A DNA stretch of 64,000 nt. Source: Bog-473 sp964457065 (GTDB taxonomy: Bacteria > Actinomycetota > Acidimicrobiia > Acidimicrobiales > RAAP-2). Position numbers and translations under genes: made by a program. Below are positions 8,132 through 17,391 of this stretch, piece after piece; within the stretch, counting starts at the first letter, position 1, and the number at the start of each line of letters is the position of its first letter. The stretch spans positions 62,001 through 126,000 of the forward strand of contig CAYWDQ010000001.1 of assembly GCA_964457065.1 (NCBI GenBank), in the 5' to 3' direction. The notes under the pieces were generated by a model. It ran no database searches. It saw nothing but the letters and a program-made list of their open reading frames with translations, and was not told the origin of the DNA.

Positions 8132-10603
8132 ATGGAGCACGCAGCCACCGGGACCGACCTCCCCGACCGGGCCCGTGTCGTCGTCGTCGGTGGTGGCGTC
8201 GTCGGGACCTCGACCGCCTACCACTTGGCCCGCCTCGGGTGGACCGACGTGCTTCTGCTCGAGCAGGGACAGCTGTCGTGTGGCACGACGTGGCACGCGG
8301 CGGGCCTTCTCGGCCAACTCCGGGCGACGGAGTCCGGCACCCGACTCGTGCAGTACTCCGTCCGCCTCTACGGCGACCTCGAGGCGGAGACGGGTCTCGC
8401 CACCGGCCTCAAGCGGTGCGGTGGCGTGACCGTGGCGCGTACCCCGGAGAGGATGGTCCAACTCCGCCGGACGGCGGCCACGGCCGAGGCCTACGACCTC
8501 GAATGCGAGCTGCTCACCCCTAGCCAGGCCCTTGCGCGTTACCCGATCCTCGAGACCGACGATCTGCTCGGCGCCCTCTGGCTGCCCGGCGACGCCACCG
8601 TCAACCCGGTCGACGTGACGGCCTCGCTCGCCCGCGGGGCCCGCCTGCGCGGCGTCCGTATCGAGGAGCACACCCGAGTGACGGGCGTGACGTCGCGGGA
8701 CGACCGGGTGACCGGTGTCGTGACCGACCGGGGTGCCGTCGAGGCCGAGGTGGTCGTGAACTGCGCCGGCCAGTGGGCGAAGGCCGTCGGGCTCCTCTGC
8801 GGGGTCCACGTCCCTCTACACTCGGCCGAGCACTTCTACGTGGTGACCGACGCCATTGAGGGCGTCGACCGTGACCTGCCCATCCTGCGCGATCCCGATG
8901 GGTACACGTACGTGAAAGAGGAGGTCGGCGGACTCGTCGTCGGCGGATTCGAGCCGACGGCAAAACCCTGGGTCGCTCCAGACGCGCTGCCGTACCCCTT
9001 CGAGTTCCAGCTCCTCGATGAGGACTGGGACCACTTCAGCGTCCTCATGGAATCCGCCGTCCACCGGATCCCCGCCCTGCAGCGCACGGGGCTGAAGAAG
9101 TTGTACAACGGACCCGAGAGCTTCACGCCCGACAATCAGTTCATCCTGGGAGAGGCGCCCAACCTGGCGGGTTTCTTCGTCGGGGCCGGGTTCAATTCGG
9201 TCGGGATCGCGTCGGGCGGCGGTGCCGGTCGGGCCCTGGCCGATTGGATCGTCGAGGGAGAGCCGACGGGCGACCTCGTCGCCGTCGACATCCGCCGGTT
9301 CGCCCCCTTCAACGCCAACAACCGCTGGCTGCGCGATCGGGTCGGAGAGGTCCTCGGCCTGCACTACGCGGTGCCATGGCCCAACCGGGAGCTGGCGACG
9401 GCCCGCCCGTTCCGGCGGTCGCCCCTCCACCACCTGCTGGCCGGCAAAGGGGCCGTCTTCGGTTCGAAGATGGGATGGGAGCGGCCCAATGTCTTTGCCC
9501 CGGCGGGACGGCCCGCCGAGCTCGACTACACGTGGGAGCGACCCGACTGGCTCGCCTGGTCAGCCGCCGAGCAGGCGGCCACCCGCGAGCGCGTCGCCGT
9601 CTTCGACGAGACGTCCTTCGGCAAACTCCTCGTGGTAGGTCGAGACGCCGAAACGGTGCTCCAGCGCCTGTGCACGGCGGACGTGGCGGTCGAGCCGGGC
9701 CGAACCGTCTACACGGGCATGCTCAACGAGCGCGCCGGGTACGAGGCAGACGTCACCGTGACCCGCCTGGCGCGGGACCGTTTTCTGCTGGTGACGAGCG
9801 CGGCCTCGCCGGTGCGCGACGCGGTGTGGATCGAACGCCACCAACGCGCCGGTGAGCATCTCAGCGTGGTCGACGTCTCCTCGGCGTACGCCGTTCTCGG
9901 TGTGATGGGTCCCGCGTCACGCCAGCTGCTCGGACGCCTCGGCTCGGCCGACCTGTCCGACCGGGCGTTCCCGTTCTCGACGAGCCGGGAGATCCCCCTC
10001 GGGTACGCCACGGTGCGAGCTACCCGGGTCACCTACGTGGGTGAGCTCGGCTGGGAGCTCTACGTCCCGAGCGAGTTCGCCGTTGGTGTCTACGAGGACC
10101 TGGTGGCTGCCGGCACCGATCTCGGCCTCGTCGACGCTGGCTACTACGCCATCAACAGTCTCCGTCTCGACAAGGGATACCGCGCCTTCGGCGCCGATCT
10201 CACCCCCGACCACACACCGATCGAGGCCGGCCTTCGGTTCACCTGCAAACTCGCCACGCCGATCGACTTCGTCGGTCGGAATGCACTCGAGACTGCCATT
10301 GAGGCGGGGCCTCGGCGGCGCCTCGTCTCCATTCGGGTCGGCGACCCCAACGCGATGCTGTGGGGCGGCGAACTCGTGCTCCGCGACGGTGAACCCACCG
10401 GTCAGGTGACCTCGGCTGCGTGGTCGGCCACGTACTCGGCAGCAGTCGGACTTGCATACGTCTGGCGCCGCGACCGTGGTCCCATCGGTGGCGCCGACCT
10501 CGCCGGCGGTACCTGGGAGGTGACGGTGGGTGATGCCGTGACGTCAGTCGAGGTGCAAACCGGAGCGTTCTACGATCCCACCTCGGCCCGGGTCCGGGGA
10601 TGA
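8132..10603 (+). CDS. dimethylglycine/sarcosine dehydrogenase-like FAD oxidoreductase fused to GcvT
   Basis: Two-part enzyme of 823 residues. The N-terminal half is a DAO-type FAD domain (VVVVGGGVVGTSTAYHLAR at 16-34) with SCGTTWHAAGLLGQLR; His55 in that motif is the position of covalent FAD attachment in dimethylglycine dehydrogenase. An FAO_M segment around residues 370-430 follows. The C-terminal half is an aminomethyltransferase (GcvT) folate-binding domain with KGYRAFGADLTPDHTPIEAGL and a GcvT C-terminal barrel. Such enzymes oxidatively demethylate N-methylated glycines and pass formaldehyde to tetrahydrofolate. GAGGAGAGGA lies just upstream of the start. It completes a permease-kinase-dehydrogenase operon. 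The exact substrate is uncertain. Confidence 0.85.
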   Translation: MEHAATGTDLPDRARVVVVGGGVVGTSTAYHLARLGWTDVLLLEQGQLSCGTTWHAAGLLGQLRATESGTRLVQYSVRLYGDLEAETGLATGLKRCGGVTVARTPERMVQLRRTAATAEAYDLECELLTPSQALARYPILETDDLLGALWLPGDATVNPVDVTASLARGARLRGVRIEEHTRVTGVTSRDDRVTGVVTDRGAVEAEVVVNCAGQWAKAVGLLCGVHVPLHSAEHFYVVTDAIEGVDRDLPILRDPDGYTYVKEEVGGLVVGGFEPTAKPWVAPDALPYPFEFQLLDEDWDHFSVLMESAVHRIPALQRTGLKKLYNGPESFTPDNQFILGEAPNLAGFFVGAGFNSVGIASGGGAGRALADWIVEGEPTGDLVAVDIRRFAPFNANNRWLRDRVGEVLGLHYAVPWPNRELATARPFRRSPLHHLLAGKGAVFGSKMGWERPNVFAPAGRPAELDYTWERPDWLAWSAAEQAATRERVAVFDETSFGKLLVVGRDAETVLQRLCTADVAVEPGRTVYTGMLNERAGYEADVTVTRLARDRFLLVTSAASPVRDAVWIERHQRAGEHLSVVDVSSAYAVLGVMGPASRQLLGRLGSADLSDRAFPFSTSREIPLGYATVRATRVTYVGELGWELYVPSEFAVGVYEDLVAAGTDLGLVDAGYYAINSLRLDKGYRAFGADLTPDHTPIEAGLRFTCKLATPIDFVGRNALETAIEAGPRRRLVSIRVGDPNAMLWGGELVLRDGEPTGQVTSAAWSATYSAAVGLAYVWRRDRGPIGGADLAGGTWEVTVGDAVTSVEVQTGAFYDPTSARVRG

Positions 10604-10964
10604 GCCGCCCAGGGCGTTGCGGATGGATGGGGGTTGTCAGGCGCCTCATCGGGGTAGAGCAGGGGTGAGGGATGCTGTGCAATGCACGTGTCGCGGCAGG
10701 AGCTCTTGAGTTAAGCGAACAGCGGCGGTCCGACGTCGAACGACGCCGGGGACGTTCGGGTCGTCGCCCGATAGGCGGTCGCCACCGCCGCCTCGAATTC
10801 CCCGGGCCCTGGTGAACGGCAAATTCCGCGCTGACCCGGCGTGGCGCCGCGGTGCTGACCCGAGCCCTCCCGCAGAGGTGCGGCCGGTAACGTAGCCCGG
10901 ATGTGGCGGAACGACACGGGCGGGGGCGCTACCTCGAACCGCTCTGGTCTGCACTCGGTTGCGC
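10604..10964. other. intergenic region without a recognised gene
   Basis: The 361 bp between the GcvT-fusion gene and the large membrane protein hold no convincing coding frame. A minus-strand frame ending near 10711 has no ribosome-binding site and no family resemblance. An 11-bp palindrome (GTGCA-A-TGCAC, 10677-10687) is present. It probably carries the promoter of the downstream gene; I could not place -35/-10 boxes. Confidence 0.5.
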
Positions 10965-13457
10965 GTGACTGAGCAACCTGGACCGGACATCGTGGGCGTG
11001 GTGGACCTCCCTCCGCCGCAGGCCGCGCCGGCGGCAGCGCCCTCGTCCCGCACGAGCTGGTGGTGGGTGCCGGGCGCCATCACGGTGCTCACCATCGCCA
11101 CCGTGATCGTGGTGACGCTCTCGCAGCTCCACCCGAGCATGCTGCTCACGGACACGACGACAACGGGGGGTGACACCGGCGCGCATATCGCGATGCCCAA
11201 GTACCTCGAGACGCTGCTGAGCCACGGCCATCTGACGGGCTGGGATCCCGGCTGGTACGACGGTTTCCCCCTCTACACCTTCTACTTCACCATTCCGGAC
11301 CTGTTCATCGCCGTCGGCGGGTGGGTCATCCCCTACGACGTGGCCTTCAAGCTGGGCACGATCCTCGGATCGGTGCTGCTCCCGGTCTGTGCCTGGGCAT
11401 GTGGCCGCTTCTTCCGGTTGCGTGCTCCGATCCCCACGATTCTTGCGGCTGCGACGCTGCCCTTCCTCTTCGACTACACGTTCACCATTTACGGTGGCAA
11501 CCTCTTCTCGACGCTCGCCGGTGAGTACGCCTTCTCGTTCAGCCTGTCGCTGGCCGTGCTCTTTCTCGGCCTGTTCGCCTGTTCGGTACGGGAGGGCCGG
11601 TACCGCGGGTGGGCGGCCGTCGTGCTCGCCGTCTGCGTCCTGTCGCACATCGTGCCCGCCCTCTACGCGTTGGGGGGCGCCGTGATCCTGACGGTCCTCG
11701 AGTTGCTCCCGGCCCGGTGGGGGATCGCCGACGCCCAGCTCCGGGTCTGGCACGGTGACCGAACACTGGAGCAGGTCCCGAGGGCACGCATCTTGTGGTG
11801 GGCGGGCTCCACCGTGGGCATCGGGTTGCTGCTCTCGGGGTGGTGGCTGGTGCCCTTCGGGCTGGAGCACGCCTATTCGACGTCCATGGGCTACACCAAC
11901 GTGGAAGGTTGGGCCCAGTACTTCCGCGAGGCCGACACCTGGGCGCTCGTCCTGGCCGGCATCGGAGCCGTGTCGGCGTTCCTGATCCGTAGCCGCTTCG
12001 GCATCACCGTGACGGTGCTGGGCATCGTCTCGGCGCTGGCGACCGCGCTCGATCCACAGGGGAGCCTTTACAACGTCCGCCTTCTCCCGCTCTGGTTCAT
12101 CTCCGTGTACCTGATGGCAGCCTGGACCTTCGGCGCGGCGTGCATCCTCGTCGCCCAGGCGTGGCGCCGGATGCGGTCCGAGCGCTGGGCGGCCCAGGCC
12201 GAGACGCCGCCATGGGTCGAAGGACCAGCGGTCCAGTGGTCGGGGGAGGAGCAGCCGACGCCCGGCGATGCCGCTGCCGACCCGGGTTACCTCTTCACCC
12301 CTCGGCGCCCACCCGCACCGCGTTGGGCCCCGGCGGCGGTGAGCGGCGCGGTAGTCGGCCTGCTCGGTGTCCTCCTCGTCGTCGTCCCGCCCTTCGTCGT
12401 GCAGCCGTCATCGTTGGTGCACACGGGGCCCAACGAGGTCACGAACTGGTCGGCCTTCAACTACGAGGGCTACGAGGGGCAGGCGTCGTACCCGGAGTAC
12501 CGGTCCATCGTGGCGACCATGGAGGCGGTCAGCAGGCGCTACGGGTGCGGCCGCGCGATGTGGGAGTACAGCGCCAGCGAGAACCGGTTTGGCACCCCCG
12601 AAGCGCTCATGCTGTTGCCCTATTGGACGAACGGGTGCATCGACTCCATGGAGGGGCTGCTGTTCGAGTCCTCGGCCACGACGCCCTACCACTTCCTCGA
12701 TCAGGCCGAGCTCTCCGAGGCCCCGTCCGATCCGGAGGTGGGGCTTCCCTATGGCCCGCTCGACGTGACGCGTGGCGTCCAGCACCTGCAACTGCTCGGG
12801 GTCAAGTACTTCATGGCCGAGACCACAGCGGTGGAGCAGGAGGCCGACGTGGACCCGGACCTCAGGCTCGTCGCCACCACCGGGCCGTGGACGTACGTCT
12901 ACGACGGAGCCGAGGTCCACACGACGTGGGACATCTACGTCGTGAAGTACTCCGCGCTGGTCACGCCGCTGCGCAACGACCCCGTCGTGCTCTCCGGGGT
13001 GAAGCCGTCGCCCTCCAGCTGGCTCGACCCGTCGGTGGCCTGGTACGACGACCCGGCCCGGTGGGACGTCGAGCTGGCGCAGAGTGGTCCGACAACGTGG
13101 CCCCGCACCTCGGTGAACGACATCCGCCCGACCGTCGAGCACGTCGCGACGACCACCGTGACGGCGGTGTCCCAGACCGACTCGTCCATCAGCTTCCACG
13201 TGTCGCGGGTGGGCACGCCGGTGCTCGTCAAGGTCTCCTATTTCCCCAATTGGAGCGCCAGCGGCGCAGACGGGCCATGGCGCGTCACGCCCAATCTCAT
13301 GGTCGTGGTGCCGACGAGCCATGACGTGACCCTCACCTACGGGCGCTCCGCGGCGGACGACCTCGGCCAGTTGGCGACCCTGGTCGGTGTCGTGGCTCTG
13401 GTCGTGCTGTTCGTGGTGCCCTCGGTCCGACGATGGAGGCTCAGAACGAGGGCTTGA
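10965..13457 (+). CDS. large polytopic membrane protein (PTPS-related / glycosyltransferase-like)
   Basis: Membrane protein of 830 residues. An N-terminal anchor is followed by a DTGAHIAMPKYLETLL segment and a WDPGWYDGFPLYTFYF motif, then about nine more hydrophobic helices to residue 400. A large extracytoplasmic domain (about 470-790) and a last helix (VALVVLFVVPSV) precede a basic tail. The early DTGAHI/WYDGFP pattern and topology fit the membrane family labelled 6-pyruvoyl-tetrahydropterin synthase-related, which resembles GT-C/YfhO-type glycosyltransferases and probably acts on lipid-linked substrates. I used the GTG at 10965; a TTG at 10959 is the alternative, and neither has a clear ribosome-binding site. 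Confidence 0.7.
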   Translation: MTEQPGPDIVGVVDLPPPQAAPAAAPSSRTSWWWVPGAITVLTIATVIVVTLSQLHPSMLLTDTTTTGGDTGAHIAMPKYLETLLSHGHLTGWDPGWYDGFPLYTFYFTIPDLFIAVGGWVIPYDVAFKLGTILGSVLLPVCAWACGRFFRLRAPIPTILAAATLPFLFDYTFTIYGGNLFSTLAGEYAFSFSLSLAVLFLGLFACSVREGRYRGWAAVVLAVCVLSHIVPALYALGGAVILTVLELLPARWGIADAQLRVWHGDRTLEQVPRARILWWAGSTVGIGLLLSGWWLVPFGLEHAYSTSMGYTNVEGWAQYFREADTWALVLAGIGAVSAFLIRSRFGITVTVLGIVSALATALDPQGSLYNVRLLPLWFISVYLMAAWTFGAACILVAQAWRRMRSERWAAQAETPPWVEGPAVQWSGEEQPTPGDAAADPGYLFTPRRPPAPRWAPAAVSGAVVGLLGVLLVVVPPFVVQPSSLVHTGPNEVTNWSAFNYEGYEGQASYPEYRSIVATMEAVSRRYGCGRAMWEYSASENRFGTPEALMLLPYWTNGCIDSMEGLLFESSATTPYHFLDQAELSEAPSDPEVGLPYGPLDVTRGVQHLQLLGVKYFMAETTAVEQEADVDPDLRLVATTGPWTYVYDGAEVHTTWDIYVVKYSALVTPLRNDPVVLSGVKPSPSSWLDPSVAWYDDPARWDVELAQSGPTTWPRTSVNDIRPTVEHVATTTVTAVSQTDSSISFHVSRVGTPVLVKVSYFPNWSASGADGPWRVTPNLMVVVPTSHDVTLTYGRSAADDLGQLATLVGVVALVVLFVVPSVRRWRLRTRA

Positions 13458-13567
13458 TCGGGCGCCATGGCGTCGGTCCGGGCCACACGGCCCTCGGCCT
13501 CGCTCGGAATGGCCGCCCCGGACGCGAGGGATGAGACAAAAGCAACAAAATCTGTCTAATATGTTCC

Positions 13568-14179
13568 ATGATGACGGCGACGCTGCAGGACGCCACCCCG
13601 GGCGCCGGCGTGGGTGCGTCCCCGGTCCGCTCCTTCAGCCCGACGGAGGAACGGATCCTCGTCGCCGCTCTGGGCCTGATCGGCCGGCGCGGCGTCAAGC
13701 GGCTCGGCATGCAGGAGATCGCTGAGTCGGCGGGGGTGTCGCGGGGCACTCTGTACCGCTATTTCCCGAGCAAGGACCAGGTGCTGCTCGGCGCCGCCGC
13801 CTATGACGAGCGTCGTTTCAGCGCGGGGCTCGACGAGGTCCTGGCGACGACCCGGGCTCCTGAGGACCAGATCGGCGCGTTCATGGCCTACGCCTTCGAC
13901 TTCATACGGTCCCACCCGTGCCGCCCGCTCTTCGAGTCCGAGCCGGGGTTCGTCATGGGCTACCTGTTGGAGCATCTGCCGTCGCTGCGCGGGGAGCTCG
14001 TGCTGCGGCTGGGCGACGCCTTCGACACCGTGCCCGCCGTGGCCGCCGGAGCGCTCGACCGCGAGCAGCTCGTGGACGTCGTCGTCCGCCTGTTCGCCGC
14101 CAGCTGGATCATCCCCGAGTCAGACGATGCCTCACTCGTCCAATCCATCAACCGCATCCTTCAGATCGCGCCCGAGTAA
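13568..14179 (+). CDS. TetR-family transcriptional regulator
   Basis: Protein of 203 residues with a standard TetR N-terminal DNA-binding domain at about residues 26-72 (ERILVAALGLIGRRG, then MQEIAESAGVSRGTLYRYFPSKDQ) and a variable helical ligand domain. The start is either of two adjacent ATGs (13568, 13571). The upstream stretch (13530-13567) is much richer in A/T than its surroundings and probably holds its promoter; AGACA and TGTCT flank its centre as weak inverted arms. The gene lies 13 bp before a cytochrome P450 gene, so it very likely controls that enzyme and itself in response to a hydrophobic ligand. Confidence 0.9.
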   Translation: MMTATLQDATPGAGVGASPVRSFSPTEERILVAALGLIGRRGVKRLGMQEIAESAGVSRGTLYRYFPSKDQVLLGAAAYDERRFSAGLDEVLATTRAPEDQIGAFMAYAFDFIRSHPCRPLFESEPGFVMGYLLEHLPSLRGELVLRLGDAFDTVPAVAAGALDREQLVDVVVRLFAASWIIPESDDASLVQSINRILQIAPE

Positions 14180-14192
14180 CGGGGGAGTACAC

Positions 14193-15413
14193 ATGGAAAC
14201 CGAAACCACGACGACCACGGACGAGGGCAACCCGCTCAACGGCATGGATCCCGAAATGGCGGCGCACCCGCAGCCCATCTTCAAACTGATGCGCGACGAC
14301 ATGCCGGTCATGGAGGTGGATATGGGCTCCGGTCGTGGTGTGCTGCTGACGCGCAAGGCGGAGATCGACGAGGCTCTGCGCCACCCCGAGATCTTCTCCT
14401 CCAACATGGATGCCGTGGACCTCAAGAACAAGCGGCCCATGATCCCGTTGCAAATCGACCCTCCGGACCACAAGAAGTTCCGCAAGCTCCTCGACCCCCT
14501 CTTCGCCCCGCGCAAGATGGCCCTTCTCGACGACGAGGTCTCGGCCCTCGTCAACCACCTCATCGACGGCTTCGTCGAACGTGGTGAGGTGGACTTCGCG
14601 AAGGAGTTCTCCATCCCCTTCCCTTCGCAGGTGTTCCTGACCTTCCTGGGCCTACCCCTCGACGAGCTCGATCGGTTCCTCGTCATGAAGGACGGGATCA
14701 TCCGCCCCGACCACGTGATCGGGAAGCCGTACGGGTCCCGGGCGGTGCACGACTACCAGCAGAAGGTCGCTGACTCCGTCTACGACTACTTCGAGGAGAT
14801 CCTGGACCAGCGCGAGGTGGAGCGGCGCAGTGACCTGCTCTCGCACTTCCTCGACGCGGAGGTCGAAGGCGACCGTCTGAGTCGCGAGGACATCCTCGAC
14901 ATCTGCTTCCTGTTCCTGATCGCCGGGCTCGACACCGTCACGGCGACACTCGACTGCATGTTCTCCTTCCTGGCCCAGCATCCCGACCACCGTCGCCAGA
15001 TCGTCGAGAGCCCGGAGGTGATCCCCAACGCGATCGAAGAGCTCCTGCGCTGGGAGACACCGGTCATGGGTGTCGCCAGGGTGGCAGTGGAGGAGACCGA
15101 GCTCGGCGGGTGCCCCGTGCATGTGGGGGACGCGGTCATGATCATGCTCGGGTCGGCGAACACCGACGAGACCGAATTCCCCGACGCCGACCAGGTGAGC
15201 TTCAATCGGGAGGTCAATCGCCACATCGCCTTCGGCGGCGGCATCCATCGCTGCCTGGGATCGAACCTGGCCCGGCTCGAGCTGCGGGTCGCGCTGCGGG
15301 AGTGGCACAAGCGGATACCCGAGTACGAGGTGGAGCCGGGTCACACCCTCGTCTACACGCCCTCCATCCGCTCCATCGAGCACTTCCCGATGCGCTTCAC
15401 GGCATCGGCGTAA
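14193..15413 (+). CDS. cytochrome P450
   Basis: Soluble bacterial class I P450 of 406 residues. The oxygen-binding I-helix (FLIAGLDTVTATLD), the ExxR motif (Glu283-Arg286 in EELLRWETP) and the haem-ligand loop FGGGIHRCLGS with Cys354 are all intact, so it should be active. The ATG at 14193 follows CGGGGGAG. It is probably co-transcribed with the TetR gene just upstream. The P450 subfamily and substrate cannot be assigned by eye; a steroid, lipid or xenobiotic is likely. No ferredoxin or reductase gene is adjacent. Its last 17 bp overlap the convergent PH-domain gene. Confidence 0.92.
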   Translation: METETTTTTDEGNPLNGMDPEMAAHPQPIFKLMRDDMPVMEVDMGSGRGVLLTRKAEIDEALRHPEIFSSNMDAVDLKNKRPMIPLQIDPPDHKKFRKLLDPLFAPRKMALLDDEVSALVNHLIDGFVERGEVDFAKEFSIPFPSQVFLTFLGLPLDELDRFLVMKDGIIRPDHVIGKPYGSRAVHDYQQKVADSVYDYFEEILDQREVERRSDLLSHFLDAEVEGDRLSREDILDICFLFLIAGLDTVTATLDCMFSFLAQHPDHRRQIVESPEVIPNAIEELLRWETPVMGVARVAVEETELGGCPVHVGDAVMIMLGSANTDETEFPDADQVSFNREVNRHIAFGGGIHRCLGSNLARLELRVALREWHKRIPEYEVEPGHTLVYTPSIRSIEHFPMRFTASA

Positions 15414-16872
15414 CCGCCTCGGAGCTGCGCCGCCCCCCGTCACCGACGTGCTCGGTCCAGCGGCCATCGTGCCAGTAGCGCTGCTCGTGGCGCCCCGAGG
15501 GATCGGGGTACCAGCCTGAAGGAGGGGCGTCGCCGGCACTTCCGGACGCGGCGGGCGAGCGTTGGTGCAGCAGCCGAGCCACCCGGCTCAGCTCGGACAG
15601 CTCCTCGACGAGCCGGTTCGCCTCTGCCACCTCCCGGTCCCTGAACTCGGCCCGCGCTCGCTTCCCGGCCACGTCGACATGGACGGTGGCCAGCCCGAGT
15701 GGTCGCTGCAGCGGGCCCCGGACGAGCCGGACGCTCTGTGACTTCTCGAGCGGCACCCAGGTCGTCGCCCGGTTGATCCTTCCCGTCACGCACACTGCGT
15801 GGGCGCCGTCGTAGCCGGCGGAGAGGAAGTGGAAGCTCAGCGGCGCCTTGAGCTTGGCCCGCCGCGGTGGTGGCGTCCGTTCCGGATCGGGACCACCCAG
15901 GAGGCGGGCCAGCAGGTGCCAGGAGTCCTGTTGCGAGCCGACGGGGAGCAGCGCCTTGCGCACGACGGCGGTGCCCTCACCGCGCTGGTTGCGTGCCGTC
16001 GCCCCGGCGATGTCCACCTCCAGGCGGCACCACCCGAAGGGCCGCCAGAGGAGGGGTTCCACCTGGCGCACGGCCTGGATCCGTCCGTAGGGGACGGTCT
16101 CGGAGATCGTCTGCAGCAGCCCGCGCCGTATGCGGACCCCCTCGGGCCCCTCCACCGCGATGAAGGCGTATTGGCCCGAGAGCCTCCGCCAGATCACGCC
16201 GGCGAAGCTGAGGAGGTAGACGGCCAGGAAGCCGGCGACGGCTGCCGCCGTCCTGGGTTCGAACTCGTCGAGGACGGCCAGGGCGGTGATGGTGCCGATC
16301 AAGATGATGCTCACGAGCGAGAGCAGGACCGAGCCGATCAGGCGACCCGTCGTCACCAAGGCCATGGGGAGGCCGGTGTTGCTCGACACCGCCACATCGG
16401 GGTCATGGTGGCCGACCAACAGCGCCAGCCGGAGCTCGGCTGCCTGTGCCTCGGCCAGGTAGGCGAGCTTGCCGTCGGTCGATCCCGATCCGGCCACACG
16501 GATGCGCAGCTCCGACACGCCGAGGATGCGGGCGAGCAGGGGGCGGACGATGTCGACCGCCTGGATGCGGGCCAGCGGGAGCCGGCGCGAGTCCTTCCTG
16601 ATGAGGCCGGTCTCTATCCGCAGCGTGTCCCCCTCGAAGCGCCAGCGGGTGACCATCCAGTGCACGTAGCCGTACACGGCGGAGGCCAGTGTGAGCACGA
16701 CAAGGTAGTCGGTCTCGGCGCGCCCGTTCTCCGCCTTCGAGTGGACGGTGGAGACCAGGAACAGCAGGACCAGGGCCGGCACGAGGCGGCCCACCCGCGC
16801 CACCGGCGAGAGCGGATGGAGGCGTTGCCACCCCCCGTCGGAAGGCTCTGCGTCGGGATGCTCGGTCGTCAC
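15397..16872 (-). CDS. bacterial PH-domain membrane protein (YdbT-like) with C-terminal DUF2510
   Basis: Protein of 491 residues with several hydrophobic helices and repeated bPH2-type domains: FEGDTLRIETGLIRKDSRRLPLARIQ at about 75-100, a second copy with IRRGLLQTISETVPYGRIQAV in the middle, and a third near the C-terminus. It ends with a DUF2510 motif (PPSGWYPDPSGRHEQRYW) found almost only in actinobacteria. It forms a pair with the upstream smaller PH protein, overlapping it by ATGA. Such YdbS/YdbT pairs are membrane proteins of unknown function. The 3' end overlaps the P450 gene by 17 bp. Confidence 0.8.
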   Translation of the reverse strand: MTTEHPDAEPSDGGWQRLHPLSPVARVGRLVPALVLLFLVSTVHSKAENGRAETDYLVVLTLASAVYGYVHWMVTRWRFEGDTLRIETGLIRKDSRRLPLARIQAVDIVRPLLARILGVSELRIRVAGSGSTDGKLAYLAEAQAAELRLALLVGHHDPDVAVSSNTGLPMALVTTGRLIGSVLLSLVSIILIGTITALAVLDEFEPRTAAAVAGFLAVYLLSFAGVIWRRLSGQYAFIAVEGPEGVRIRRGLLQTISETVPYGRIQAVRQVEPLLWRPFGWCRLEVDIAGATARNQRGEGTAVVRKALLPVGSQQDSWHLLARLLGGPDPERTPPPRRAKLKAPLSFHFLSAGYDGAHAVCVTGRINRATTWVPLEKSQSVRLVRGPLQRPLGLATVHVDVAGKRARAEFRDREVAEANRLVEELSELSRVARLLHQRSPAASGSAGDAPPSGWYPDPSGRHEQRYWHDGRWTEHVGDGGRRSSEAVTPMP

Positions 16873-17348
16873 ATGCCCGCCGCCATCGACTCACCCAGCT
16901 CGGTCAGCCGGTCCCGGAGCCGCGCCGCCTCGGCGACCTCGAGGCCGGGGATGCGGGCGTCGCTGGCCGCGGCGGCCGTGTGCAGCTTGACCGTCGACAG
17001 GTGGAAGAGCCGTTCAATCGGGCCCGCCGTCACCTCGACGAACTGCATCCTGCCGTAGGGCACCACGGACAGGCGCTGCACCATGACGCCGCGGGCCACG
17101 AGGAGATCCTCGTGGCGTTCCTGGTAGCGCCAGGCCCGGTAACGGCGACGGACGAACCACGAGAACGCGGCGCCGAGCACCAGCACGACGACGACGCTGA
17201 CGACTCCGGCCGTCGACCCCTCGGCGGCGAGGAAGACGAGGCCGAAGAACGCGGCCAGGAGCGCGGTCATCGTTCCCACTTCGGCGCGCCGCATCCGCCA
17301 CAGCCCCTGCGAGGGGCGGAGCCAGGCCTGTTCCTCCGACACGGTCAT
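16869..17348 (-). CDS. bacterial PH-domain membrane protein (YdbS-like)
   Basis: Protein of 159 residues with two adjacent membrane helices (about residues 27-63) followed by one bPH2 domain (VARGVMVQRLSVVPYGRMQFVEV). It matches the YdbS partner of YdbS/YdbT pairs and is translationally coupled to the longer YdbT-like gene (ATGA at 16869-16872). Its ATG lies 43 bp from the divergent SCO6745-family gene. Role unknown, probably membrane-associated. Confidence 0.8.
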   Translation of the reverse strand: MTVSEEQAWLRPSQGLWRMRRAEVGTMTALLAAFFGLVFLAAEGSTAGVVSVVVVLVLGAAFSWFVRRRYRAWRYQERHEDLLVARGVMVQRLSVVPYGRMQFVEVTAGPIERLFHLSTVKLHTAAAASDARIPGLEVAEAARLRDRLTELGESMAAGM

Positions 17349-17391
17349 GGTGAAACGTTACGGGGAGCGCCGCCGGCGTAGGGTGGCAATT

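Noticed and set aside
10711..10917. Minus-strand 68-codon frame in the gap before the large membrane protein
   Set aside because: No ribosome-binding site, no recognisable domain; the end of the frame looks slightly protein-like but not enough to call a gene or pseudogene.
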